From positions 112,214,336 to 112,278,335 of the forward strand of contig OZ026518.1 of the NCBI GenBank assembly GCA_964019695.1: DNA of 64,000 bases, in the 5' to 3' direction. Below are positions 1 to 10,634 of the stretch, piece after piece. The notes beneath the pieces were generated by a model, which was not told the origin of the DNA, ran no database searches, and worked only from the letters and a program-made list of their open reading frames with translations. Position 1 is the first letter of the stretch, and each line of letters begins with the position of its first letter. The position numbers and the translations under genes are program-made. The DNA comes from Loripinus fragilis. Its lineage: Eukaryota; Mollusca; Bivalvia; Lucinida; Lucinidae.

Positions 1-480
1 TTCGCACCAGGAATTTTTCATGTTGGATAACCCACAGGGCTCCATACCAGGTCCATCTCTATTTCTCATTTTTATTAATGATCTTCCTCTTTTAATATTC
101 CTCTGACTTATATGTGGTTGATAGAACTATAAATACACACAATACCAACATTGATGTCATTGAACACGACCTGCAAACTGAATTTGGTAATGCTCATAAA
201 TGGAACAAGCAAAACAAACAGAACGAAAGAATCGTGTCCTTTGCAAACAAGCAGGTGTTGAAAACATAGAAAGCATGTCCAAACAGAAACTCATCGGAAT
301 CCACATTGATGAAAATCTTAATTGGTCTCCTCATCTAGACCGTTTATGCTCTCATATTGCATCAAAATGATCACTTTTACGATAGCTGGCTATATATGTA
401 CCTAAAATGTCCACAATACTTTTCTACCAAAGTTATATTCTCCTATATGTAAAGATTATGGCTCTATATTAAAAGATTGG
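1..480 (+). pseudogene. Non-LTR retrotransposon (LINE) reverse transcriptase relic
   Basis: Broken frames read as the middle of a Jockey/CR1-type reverse transcriptase. Near 31-105 there is a PQGS-x-x-GP block followed by LFLIFINDLPL, which is the fingers/palm signature before the catalytic motif. Near 295-350 a GIHIDENLNW-like block follows, typical of the thumb region of these enzymes. Stops and frame changes interrupt it throughout (for example after the first block at about 105-112), and the YxDD core is not recognisable. The 5' side runs off the window. It is a dead fragment in what is probably the intron before potassium-channel unit 1. Family assignment is from remembered motif patterns. 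Confidence 0.6.
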
Positions 481-664
481 CGATAGCATTAATGTATCGC
501 AACAGACTGCATGCTTGGTTGTCAACCCAATCACGGTTGGCAACTTTGCTTTCCTCTTTAATTACACACCGGTGGGTCTGACTTCAGACTCTATGACGGT
601 TCTGACTTAAAGACTTATCTAGTGATGAGATGGTAGGGGCCTGATACTTTGGCTGTTTGTCGGG

Positions 665-1144
665 TCAACCTGGTTTAACTGTTGGATTTCTTTTGCTCAG
701 GTATTCAGTCTAATTTACTGTTGAGTCCTTATCTTTGCTTCATCTCCTTGTCATATCTTGATTTGTGTGTTCTAGGAGATGATGCATTGATAAGTAAGGG
801 GTCTTTCATGCAAACCAAATATCTATATGTCTTGATCTACATCTGAATTAAGGGTGAGGTTGGCGCCATTAAACTAGTTTAAGCAGTCCAGTAAAATATT
901 TTACTGACCGTTCCAAGGCGGTACTTCTTTTGTGGATCTTTTATGTTTTTTTCTGTCTTGTGTTTGCTATGCCTTTGTGAGCTTCTGTTTATATGTGCCT
1001 TGAAGTCACCTGCTGGGAGAGAGCTGACCTCTTGTCACTCGTTTGTGGTGCCCAACTGGGAGTTTGTCACTTTCCCATTGGTATCCTGGGTCAGTTGTGG
1101 TACTTGATTGTATCGATTCCTGATCTTTGCACCCTTAACTTACT
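665..1144 (-). repeat. Dispersed repeat family A, copy 1 (inverted arm)
   Basis: This is the reverse complement of the 1768-2226 copy over nearly its full length, with scattered substitutions. Family A is about 420-460 bp. It opens with AAGGGTGCAAAGATCAGG and ends near AAGGACTCAACAG. No coding capacity is visible, so it is probably non-autonomous or a terminal part of a larger element. Confidence 0.85.
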
Positions 1145-1767
1145 CTAAAATATGGGATGCAATACTCAATCTGTTGACATGTTTAAGGATTTAAGTTGGC
1201 TCTTAATATCAGATAGGTTAAAGATAGGTTAAATTACAATAAAGTGCTTTTAACACATAGGGCTATAAATAATATGACGCAGCTGATTATATTTCAAATC
1301 TTTTAAACTTTTCAGAAATACAATTACCTGCTAATGGTTTATTAAATGTTCCAAAGGCAAAAACTACGCTCTCTGAGAGCTAATTTTCCAGTTCTGCACC
1401 AATGCTATCGAATGTTCTTCATCAAACGGTAGAAATCAAAAGTTCTCTCTCAACTTTTAAACAGTCTTTTTTAGACATATCTTATTTATTGATATCTCTG
1501 ATGAATATTTGACATACTTTTAGGCATGCACTTACACACTAATTTACAGACACAGTAATCACATTGGTGTCTTTAAAAGCTTAATCTCTTGTATATAGCT
1601 ACCATCCATTTATTTTTATGTGCTTCAAATATTTTAGTATAACTACGACAGTACTACTCAAGTCCTAGAATGTTACATATTATATATTTATGAAGCTAGG
1701 TAAAACTTACAAAGGTGTCTTTTTCAATGAACTTTTCAGCAAACAAGGCACTGCACATTTTAACAAA

Positions 1768-2226
1768 GTAAGTAAGGGTGCAAAGATCAGTAATCGATAC
1801 AATCAAGTAGCACACCTGACCCAGGATACCAATGGGAAAGTGACAAACTTACAGTAGACACCACAAACGAGAGCCAAGAGGTCAGCCCTTTCCCAGCAGG
1901 TGACCACAAAGCACATATAAACAGACGCGCACAAAGACATAGCAAACACAAGACAGAATAAAAACATAAAAGATCCACAAAAGAAGTACCGCATTGGAAC
2001 GGTCAGTAAAATATTTAACTAAAGGGCTTAAACCGGTTTAACGGCGCAAACCTCACCCTTAATTCAGATGTGGATCAACACACATTGATGTTTGGTTTGC
2101 ATGAAAGACCCCTAACTCATAAATGCATCATCTCCTAGAACAAATAAATCAAGATATAACAATGAGATAAAGCAAAGATTAAGGACTCAACAGTAAATAA
2201 AACAAAAGAAATCCAACAGGTAAACC
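1768..2226 (+). repeat. Dispersed repeat family A, copy 2
   Basis: Direct-orientation copy that pairs with 665-1144 to form a large inverted repeat with a spacer of about 620 bp. Further copies lie at 14650, 15480, 29651 and 39155. Short ORFs in it are not conserved in frame between copies. Confidence 0.85.
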
Positions 2227-2317
2227 CTCATTACTTGTATCATGTTTTACTTGCATTTTGATTTCTAAATGTGTTGTTCTCGTTAAAACTGTATAAATAA
2301 ATAGGTTAAATTTGTGC

Positions 2318-2510
2318 ATGCTGGGTAATTTTTCATGACTTTGTGTCGTCTGCAGATATTTTGCTTCATTACATTTTTCAAAATACTCTGTCAGGAATAC
2401 ATCAAAGTGTCAAACAGCTTGGGCCCAGATCAGGGTCAAAACTGTTTGCAAAGGTTACTAGCAAGCGACAAAATATGCCGCTAGCACGCATCGAGTAAAG
2501 GACAGAACAA
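2318..2510 (+). repeat. Dispersed hairpin repeat family E, copy 1
   Basis: It opens with GCATGCTGGGTAATTTTTCA and contains an internal inverted motif around CAAACAGCTTGGGCCCAGATC and AAAACTGTTTGCAAA. At least eight related copies occur in the window (23.7, 44.6, 48.3, 49.1, 52.8, 58.1, 60.0 and 62.3 kb). It is MITE-like in size and has no ORF. It ends 88 bp before the exon of channel unit 1. Confidence 0.75.
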
Positions 2511-2597
2511 AACAGGTCTACATCTCAGTAAGCAAAAGGGAGTTGACTGAATAAAATAAATAACACTTACTTAATATTATTTTTATTTTCTTTGCAG

Positions 2598-3752
2598 TGT
2601 TATGGTATAATATCACTACTGTTTGTGGTGGCATCGATCCTTGGATTTTGTTTAGAAACGCTCCCTGACCTTCGACCCATCAACGTCACCAAGGTCAACT
2701 TAACCAGAGGCTGTGATGGTAAAAATACAACGATAGGTTATGCTCTGGAACCAAATGAAGCGCTCAACTTTCTCGACACCATATGTACTATCTTTTTCAC
2801 GGCAGAGCTCATTGTGAGGTTTTCCTTCTCGCCAAATAAATTCATATTTGTTAGATCTGCTATGAACATTGTTGATCTCCTAGCGCTGGTGCCGCTTTAC
2901 ATGCAGTTTGTTCTCAACTCGGACGCTTTCCAGTTTTGTTACGTGAACGAACGACTTGTGTTTGAGATTATGTTTATTCTACGCATCATCCGTATGCTTA
3001 GGATATTCCATTTGGTCAGGCATTATCAGGCACTACAGATCTTGCTCTACGCCCTCAAGGCTAGCCTACAAGAACTTCTTATGCTCTCTATATTTCTCTT
3101 TATCGGAATGCTTATATTTGCAACGATGATTTATTATGCAGAGCGGCAAAGTTCGGGTAAACCCGGTGATTCCTTTCACACAATTCCTATTGGCTTCTGG
3201 TGGGCTATTATCACAATGACGTGTGTTGGATACGGTGACGTAGTACCCACATCACCAGTTGGTTACGTAGTAGGCACTGCGTGTTCTGTCAGTGGCGTAC
3301 TCATGTTGGCGTTGACCATTCCCGTTATTTCAAACAACTTTACCCTATTTTACATGCATGTCCGCTCGATGGGTCCAGGAGGCAGCGCTTATCCTGACAT
3401 GGGCGTTAGCAATGATCATTTATATAAACCGGATATGGGTGGGAAGATCTATGAAAATGCCAGGAAAACATCAAATGGCTCTATCATCCTTAATGACCGG
3501 CGACTAACCATGATACGGATGCCATCGAATGACACGCTCATGCTTGATTCAGCCAAGCATGACAAGGAGCACGGATACAGCGGCAACATTCGTCTCCGAT
3601 TGAACAGTCTACCTGCTCCGCGGATTGATATACAGTCAGCGTCAGGCGACCTACATTCGCACGATGACAGCGACTCTCATATAACACGCACACATTCTAT
3701 GAATACCTATTCTGGTAACGGGGTTGTGTTTGCTGGCGGATCTGTCATATGA
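2598..3752 (+). CDS. Shaw-like: Voltage-gated K+ channel (Shaw/Kv3-like), unit 1, last coding exon
   Basis: Plasma-membrane pore subunit of a tetrameric delayed-rectifier-type K+ channel. The exon starts after a pyrimidine-rich acceptor ending TTTGCAG (AG at 2596-2597), phase 0, and runs 384 residues to TGA. In order it encodes S1 (residues 1-25), an S1-S2 loop with three N-glycosylation sequons (NVT, NLT, NTT), S2 with ELIVRF, S3 with NIVDLLALVP, S4 (about 117-141), S5, the pore helix and S6, then a hydrophilic tail of about 130 residues. Oddities: the filter reads C-V-G-Y-G (Cys codon 3222-3224) instead of T-V-G-Y-G. S4 lacks the first arginine and has His (residue 138) at the K5 position. 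The S6 PxP motif is T-I-P (residue 240). The tail ends S-V-I, a class I PDZ ligand. The T1 domain exons are not in the window upstream. Family call is secure; the subfamily is inferred from S5-S6 resemblance and from the paralogue's zinc motif. Confidence 0.93.
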   Translation, partial: CYGIISLLFVVASILGFCLETLPDLRPINVTKVNLTRGCDGKNTTIGYALEPNEALNFLDTICTIFFTAELIVRFSFSPNKFIFVRSAMNIVDLLALVPLYMQFVLNSDAFQFCYVNERLVFEIMFILRIIRMLRIFHLVRHYQALQILLYALKASLQELLMLSIFLFIGMLIFATMIYYAERQSSGKPGDSFHTIPIGFWWAIITMTCVGYGDVVPTSPVGYVVGTACSVSGVLMLALTIPVISNNFTLFYMHVRSMGPGGSAYPDMGVSNDHLYKPDMGGKIYENARKTSNGSIILNDRRLTMIRMPSNDTLMLDSAKHDKEHGYSGNIRLRLNSLPAPRIDIQSASGDLHSHDDSDSHITRTHSMNTYSGNGVVFAGGSVI

Positions 3753-3913
3753 GAAGTACAGGACTCGTGAAAAAAACTGGCCACAAGGCTATAAAAATTT
3801 TCATCCCCACCTTAACTGAGCATAAAATTTCAACTACTTGTATAAAAACTTAAATGCTGAAAAATGAAGACATTTATTGTTTTCAAACTCTTAGCGGTTG
3901 AATTTATCATCCT

Positions 3914-3919
3914 AATAAA
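3914..3919 (+). terminator. Candidate polyadenylation signal of channel unit 1
   Basis: AATAAA hexamer about 160 bp after the stop codon, and the first such hexamer downstream that I noticed. The motif is short and the region AT-rich, so this is only a candidate. Confidence 0.3.
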
Positions 3920-5545
3920 TGTTAAATTGTTGGCATTTTAACATTTATGAGCATGATAAATTTCTTGGTCAATTGAGTTAAGCATGGTGTTTTATAACCT
4001 TTGGGCATTTATGGGGGTTGGTGACAAAGTGAGACTAAATGATATATGGTCAGAATTGCGAACTGTATATTATAAATTAGATGAATTATATATTCCGCGA
4101 ACAACAATGACGCACATCGAGCTGTGTAGATTCGCAGTCTGATCTGCGTCTTTGTTGGTCGAATATAAAAAATCAGGTTTTCTCACTACTTAACCTAACT
4201 ATACATGATCAGACAGGCACGTTATAACATGCTAATGCCTGAGAGTTCAGTTATATTTGAAGGGGTGTCAATGTTGTTTTTAACTGGATTGAAATTTGTG
4301 TAAGCAACCAGAGGAGACCGTAATCGGACGCCGCAATTTGCGGCATCTGATTTGGGTGTCCATTGTCTGCATTATGTCCTCAAAACAGGAAGTGTGATAT
4401 AAAAGGGTTAAATAATCTTTAGAATATGGAGGGTCGAGGGCCTTCCCCGCTAAACACATTGTAAGAGGATGAGAGATTTTTAAAAGGAAATATTAACATT
4501 ACATCAGGACGAATTATATTTTTATAATCGTTCAATGTTTAATACTCGTTTGAAAAAAAAAGATCCCTCACAAACACCATTGTATTAATTTCCATCATAG
4601 TAAATCCTGTCACTGATCCATCTTCAACCCATATATGTTTCTTCAACGATCCAGCATGTCAAAAATGTCGCTAGGGATTAAAAAATTATTTTATTAGTTT
4701 TCGTCGTTTCAAACCACTACTTCATCATTCTATGTTAAGTTATCGGAATATTTTGTATGTTAACGGACGCGGGGTTTGTGTGTGGGCGGGAATGGGGGTC
4801 GTGAGAGAGGAAGAGGTGTGATACTATTATCTATGTTTGTCCATGTATTTGTTATTTGATATTGTTGTGTTATTCATTAAAACTGGTCATTGGAGAATAC
4901 ATGTAATACTAGGAATATTTAGTATGTATGAAACCACCAAACCGCTAGTTATGGCTAAATGTAGAGCTATCAGTGTATTAAAGCCAAAAATATAAAGTTG
5001 CTTTTCACCAATTTCTTCTAGCTGGCTATACCAATACAAACTTTTAATAAGTTATGTGGCGTATAGTGAATCATATCAACTGTAAAAAATATATTTTTTG
5101 GTATTTGCGTGTGCTGTATGTTAACTTCGCTGTCAAAGTCTCAAATTTGGTCTAAATAGCAACTTTCCTATTTTCAGCTTATTTAGCAGCCATTTTGGCT
5201 ATCATAGTAACGGTAAATGTAAATAAAAATACCAGACTTTTACACAAAGTATTGAACTATTGTTCTAATATCTATAGAAATTGTTTAAAAGCGACTTTTA
5301 TTTTTGTTTGTCCCATAGAGGGATTATATAGCCAGTTAGGCAAGTAGCTCTTTATGACACCTCCTTAATCCTATCATATTTTTATACTACACTCCTTACC
5401 AATTTTATCCAAAAACTTGCAGGATTCCACCATTCAACATTCATTTATAAATAGAAAAGAAAACAGTGTGTTTTCTGATCAGCTGACAGCTAGTCTGGAT
5501 CTCATGGATATACACATTGCCCAAAACAGGATATATCCTATTGGG
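3920..5545. other. Gene-free stretch after channel unit 1
   Basis: AT-rich with no credible ORF or splice-framed exon seen. At 4105-4190 there is a degraded piece resembling family G (mirror-image motifs around GCAGTCTGATCTGCG). The rest looks like 3'UTR followed by intergenic DNA. Confidence 0.5.
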
Positions 5546-5862
5546 CGCCCGGATAGCTCAGTCGGTAAAGTGATTAGCTCTGACTAGCTGGATACCTCTG
5601 CCACGCAGGTTCGAATCTCGCTAGCGTCGCTAGCAAAAATGTCGATTATTGAAAAAAAATATCAAATTGTTCCTGCAGTGGTATGTATCTCAATGGTTTG
5701 ACTGTCGCCTTCCGGGTTGCGGTGGTTTCACAGTGTATTTCCCGACCGATCGCCGGGAACTGCACTGGCTTTCCCCCACCACTAGACAGTCGGCGTCTAA
5801 GAAGCAGAATTGCTTAAGTCTGACGTCTATGTCTGACGTCTATCTCCTGTAAGTAAGTGAAA
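5546..5862 (+). repeat. tRNA-derived SINE
   Basis: The head looks like a tRNA gene: an A-box-like GATAGCTCAGTCGG near 5551-5564 and a B-box GGTTCGAATCT near 5608-5618. The 5' and 3' ends do not pair as an acceptor stem, so it is not a functional tRNA gene. The body runs on for about 240 bp and finishes with a repeated TCTGACGTCTA before an A-rich run. Pol III promoter boxes are visible, but activity is unknown. Confidence 0.65.
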
Positions 5863-6039
5863 AAGCCTAGTAGGGTAATTTTGTAATAGTGTTGTCTCAT
5901 CGTGTGACCAAGCAAATTTTGTCAAAAGCATTTTCGTACTGTTTACATCTATATAGATAATTTGTACCCTGAAAAAATTGTGAACACCAAATATGTGAAT
6001 GCTTTGACGAAGTGAACAATTTGTACGCCGGTGTCATAA

Positions 6040-6200
6040 GGCTGCATAGTCTGTAATTTTTTATATTCTAATTTTGGAAATAAAGCTTCTATTTTTCAAG
6101 AATACAGTAAAAATACTCAAATTCAGGTAAACATTTTACCATTTTCATAAATTTTAACAAATTATATCTATCAAAACAACAGCATTTATCTTAAAAACCA
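6040..6200 (-). repeat. Dispersed repeat family N, copy 1
   Basis: Reverse-complement match to 28005-28165 and 47222-47385. The shared core includes GATAGTG-like, GGTAAAATG, AATAGAAGC and ACAGAC blocks in the same order. About 160 bp, non-coding. Confidence 0.6.
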
Positions 6201-7620
6201 TCCGTTTAGAATTATTGGAGGGGCGTAAATAATTCCTAACAAGAGAAAAATCACCTGTTTTTATTAGATAATTCACTGTTCCATGCAGCTTTCAGCTGTA
6301 CTGAACATATTTATTGTGAAAACATAACTTAATTCTATTTTTACAAATGATTTAAAAAGATTTTTTTTAAAAAAAATGTTCATAGTTACAGATCTAGTCT
6401 CTTTAAATTGCATTTAAGTTTTGTTTAATTAAAAGTAAAATACGTCAGCACAAGACGAAGCTGACTACACCAGTAGTAAATGGCACCTAAAACAATACTA
6501 GCTCATATAAAGACTTCCACTCGCACATACCTTTTCTCTTTGTTTTCATTGACGACAATTTGTGATTTAGGAGACAATGTCAGAACTAATTTCACAAGAA
6601 AGGTTTGGGATGATACCCCAAGAGAAAACAAGACACGCACATGATAGTTCAGAAATGACATATGACATATGATACTAGCTCTTCCCTGCGAATGGCGAAA
6701 TTTGCTGATAACTTCTGCGAGTAGTTTGGAACTAGGACATTTTTATGCTAAACATAAAACTCTCTTACACCAGTTGCCTGAGTTAACACAAGTCGAAATT
6801 GCTCTACGGTAATGCTTGATTGTTTCGTTGTTATATGATGAGTACCGACTTTTTCCTGTTTGGTTAAAATTAATAGACCCTTACACAGCACAACTCTGCA
6901 AAAACAGGCAACCTGCATTTCCGTCAACAACAAAAAATCAGGAAGACTATGACCCGAAGTGTAACATTGCTGGGGAGTTTAAATTCAGCAGCTTGTTAAT
7001 CAAGCACAACCCCGAACGCAACCTGTGATACGATTGGTAGGTTGTGTACATCCCGGCAGTGTATAGTAGTCTGGATGCTAGATATATAGACAAACATCAC
7101 ATATTTTGGTTGATTACTTAAAATACGATTATTGTTTTATTCTATGTTATGTTAGAACTATACTATTGTGCCGTCAGAAATTCCGTGGACATCGATTTTC
7201 TTTCTTAAAATGTCTTTAATGATATCATTTCGGACTGAAATTTTGCACATGCATATAATATATCACCGCCTAATATACAATTGCATGTTTGAACATTTGA
7301 GAATGTAAAATAAGTCTGGAATCTCTTGTAAAATAAAATAACTTAGTCGTTTTCGATTTAGAAAACTCCTCATTTTCCCCTAATGAATTTCATATGGGCA
7401 GCACGTTGTTTATAAAGTTCAATGATAACCATGTTTACTTTCGTACAGGTTGTATAATAAAGAAAATGGTCAATAGCAGGATAACTCTAGGTGTGTCTAA
7501 ATACACACTGCAAATGCTTTGAAGAGACTGCGCAAATAACAATTCTGTCTGAGTTGTATCATATTTCACGAAAATCAAATTCCGCATCTTGCTTTCTAAG
7601 CGTTCATGAGCAATTGGACT
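6201..7620. other. Gene-free stretch
   Basis: AT-rich DNA. A few frames of 60-74 codons around 6.75-7.0 and 7.4-7.7 kb resemble no family known to me, and no flanking splice sites were convincing. Confidence 0.45.
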
Positions 7621-7621
7621 G

Positions 7622-7845
7622 CGACTAAGAAAACTGTCTTCGGTGATTTGTAACAACAAAGGCGCAGATCAGCCTGCGCATCCGCGCAGTCTCATCAGCA
7701 ATTTTGTTATCTGCTTTTTGGAAGTCAAATCTAGACTCGCTACGAGCGAAACTTCAATTTTCTCGCTAGCCTGTTAAGCCGAGGAGACTTAGGATTGAGA
7801 CTCGCTCTGTCGGAAACCCAGAAGACAGGTTTTCTCGCGTCGTAG
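7622..7845. repeat. Inverted-repeat element family G, copy 1
   Basis: The ends are imperfect inverted copies: AAGAAAACTGTCTTCGG on the left, CCCAGAAGACAGGTTTTCTC on the right. The centre carries a hairpin around CAGCCTGCGCATCCGCGCAG. Sister copies are at 17.1, 43.6 and 55.0 kb. It is MITE-like and non-coding. Confidence 0.7.
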
Positions 7846-7849
7846 CCTC

Positions 7850-10630
7850 GTATATATCTGTTGCTTGCTCGACAGCTCTATGACAAATATTACAAGTGCT
7901 ACAGATAATAATATTTTAAAAAAATAATGAGGAAGCTATTCATCAGATATGTTAACAGGAGTCACATCATTTGGCCGTGCTCTACATCGTCAATTACACA
8001 AGTCATTCGTAACTACATCCCACAAAGCGGGAGAATGGCGGGGACTTTGATTTTCTGGTTGCAGGTTCCTGGCATGACCCTGTACTAACAGCTCATTTGC
8101 CCTGTTGGGGCGTCGTTACAAATGAATGGTGGGCATAATTTATTTCACCTTTATGCACTAGTCATTTGTGACCACTGCCCCCAGCCCAGGGGAATGTCGA
8201 GGACTTTGATTTTGTGTCTGCAGTTCCCCACAGTAACCACCACACTGTGGGGACAGCTAGCTGACAGAACCATGACAGTTCTCCCCCGCAGTCTGTTATT
8301 ATACTGCACTGTCATGCTTGTCTATGTCTATCAAACACCTACATTTCCTCCGCATTACGGAGACGATGTAAAAAAATCACAGCACATTTGCCAGGCTATC
8401 CCCGCCCTGCTCAGGGGCTTGGGTGAAGCAGTGGTTACAAGTGAATGGTACATAATTCATAGCCTATGATGCACTTCACATGAAAATTTAGTTTTCAGCC
8501 ATCACTAGTTTCTCTTTCTGACCTCAACTGTTAAAGGGCTAAACGAGCATTATTTTTTGGATGAGTCTATTTTCACTTGGATAACACCTACCGGGTGAGC
8601 CCTGTGATCTTTTGCTCATCAATTATAGCTGCCCGGTATTACAATGCATAGTTTGCATTGCCTGGTGTCAACAAATCAGTATTTGGAATAAACAGATAGA
8701 AAGCTCAATCAATTTAATAAAACAAGTTGGAAAATTGTTTAAATACTGATGATCAGAGGGATAAAACGGAACACAGAAAATCAGGATTTTGAATTGAGGA
8801 AGAACGGAACACAGCGATTCATTTCATAGGAACAAGCAGATGGGTACCCACTGGGAAGGCCTCAATATTTTCCTGTATGTCAAAATTCAATGAGCCCAAA
8901 CTATAACCATGATTTGCATTTGGTGAAACTATTTTTGATATGATAAGAAACTCTTCTCCTAACACGTTACTTCGTCTTACAAAACTGTATAATTAGTCAT
9001 CGATAGTCAACTAAAGGCAGTGATCCGTACAAAGGTGCGTTTAGGGTAAATTAAAAAAATGCAGATGCTCAAATGAGGACAAATTTCATCATATCACAGC
9101 CCATATAGCAATACCTTTTGTAACGAAAAAAATATCACCAATTAGGCGGTGTATAGATGTATTAAACTCTGATGTTTATCCTGCGATTAGTCTGCACATA
9201 TAAAGAATAAACGCAAAAAAGCGATCTTCACTGAATTCCTGTACGCACTATAGTATAATGAGAGGACTGATATAAAGTTTCTTGTCAGTATTGTACACAC
9301 AGCACTTAACCATTTACCGCCACAGCGAAGAAGAGTGGCCTGCATTGTCGTCTGGTATTTACGTTTGAAGCAAACGTTGCAAACAGTGTTCACCCAGATA
9401 AAATCGCTCCCTATGCAAACTGTTTGTTTGCATTTTGAGACCAATTGCTCTGAAGGCAAAAACATGCAACGGGTGCATCAGCAAGCTAGTTTCCCAGATT
9501 TTCTTTCTGGTGATGAAGAGTTAATTATTGATTATGATTGATCTCATGTTTATGCATATTAAAGGACTGTGTTTTTTTCCAATAAACAATCCTAATGTTG
9601 AGCTTTGATTTAAATGACCGAACTTAGATGTGCTAGCATACTATTGCTTGTGTGACACTCAGTTTATTAAACCATTGCATTTTCTAATCTGTAAGTAGAC
9701 AGAATAATCAATACATATTGTAGTGTAACATCTGTTAATAATAACAATCACTGCATCCATATCACATAGAAGCTCATTTTAAGGGTCGAAGAAATAAAAA
9801 CACATTGAGCTTAAACAGATATTATAGCAGGTTTATGTTTGCTAAAAAGGGCTTATTTCGATTATTTCAAACTCAGAAATAAGCATTTAAATGGCTTTTA
9901 TCAGGTATGTCACAGACAGTGTTGTGTTGGTGCAAGTCATTTTACCTTGATATAACATTTAACAGATGTTTTTATTGTTACTAGCTTCATCGTTGGGACC
10001 AGTGAAATTTGCGTTGTGTCACAATAGACATTATATTTAGCATTAATATTGTATGACTGTTAAAGAATTATTGTTGGGTAGTTGTAGAAAATGTTCTGTT
10101 ACGTGCATATTGCCATGCACTTGGCCTATTGTTGGTGCATTTAATAGCTCCCCAGCATTCACATAACGTCAAAACAACGTCGTATAGACATCGATGCGAC
10201 GTCATCACGTCACATTGATACGACGTTGTGTTAAGGTTGTGTGCCTGCTGGGTCATCGCTTTTTTGTGTTCTGTGATAAAAAATACTGCATTGATACTAC
10301 TAACACCAAAGAAACGTTCAACCAATGACTGTCATGTATACCAATTGATCCCTTACATATAAAAGCTTCGAGAATGGGGCAAATGTAACACTGTACGTTA
10401 CCAGATTTGATAACATTTCAAAGAGAACCATTTCTAAGAGTCTTAAATAGATAAGCGTAATTTGGTATACCAGATGTGTCATTTTTTTATCAATGGTGCA
10501 AAAGCTGGCCGTTTCATTGATGTGTTATTAGTTGTTGTTGTTTTTTTTCTTAAATATGAGCTTCCATTATGTTTGCCATAGAATGGAATACTTCATTCCT
10601 TATCTATTTATGTATTGTTTGCAAAAGTTG
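7850..10630. other. Gene-free stretch with minor repeats
   Basis: No supported gene. At about 8030-8470 some phrases occur twice (for example GGACTTTGATTTT and GTTACAA-TGAATGG), suggesting a decayed duplication. This explains a 115-codon frame there that I do not accept as a gene. At 8600-8770 there is a piece of a dispersed repeat also seen at 22.8 and 50.4 kb. At 10165-10240 there is a CG-rich self-complementary stretch of ACGTCGTAT/ATACGACGT type, also seen at 20.8, 46.5 and 47.8 kb. Confidence 0.45.
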
Positions 10631-10634
10631 TTAA

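Noticed and set aside
5546..5640. Possible tRNA gene
   Set aside because: A- and B-boxes are present but the ends do not form an acceptor stem and the sequence runs on as a SINE.
8122..8469. 115-codon + strand frame
   Set aside because: No domain recognised and the sequence contains internally duplicated phrases; no splice context.
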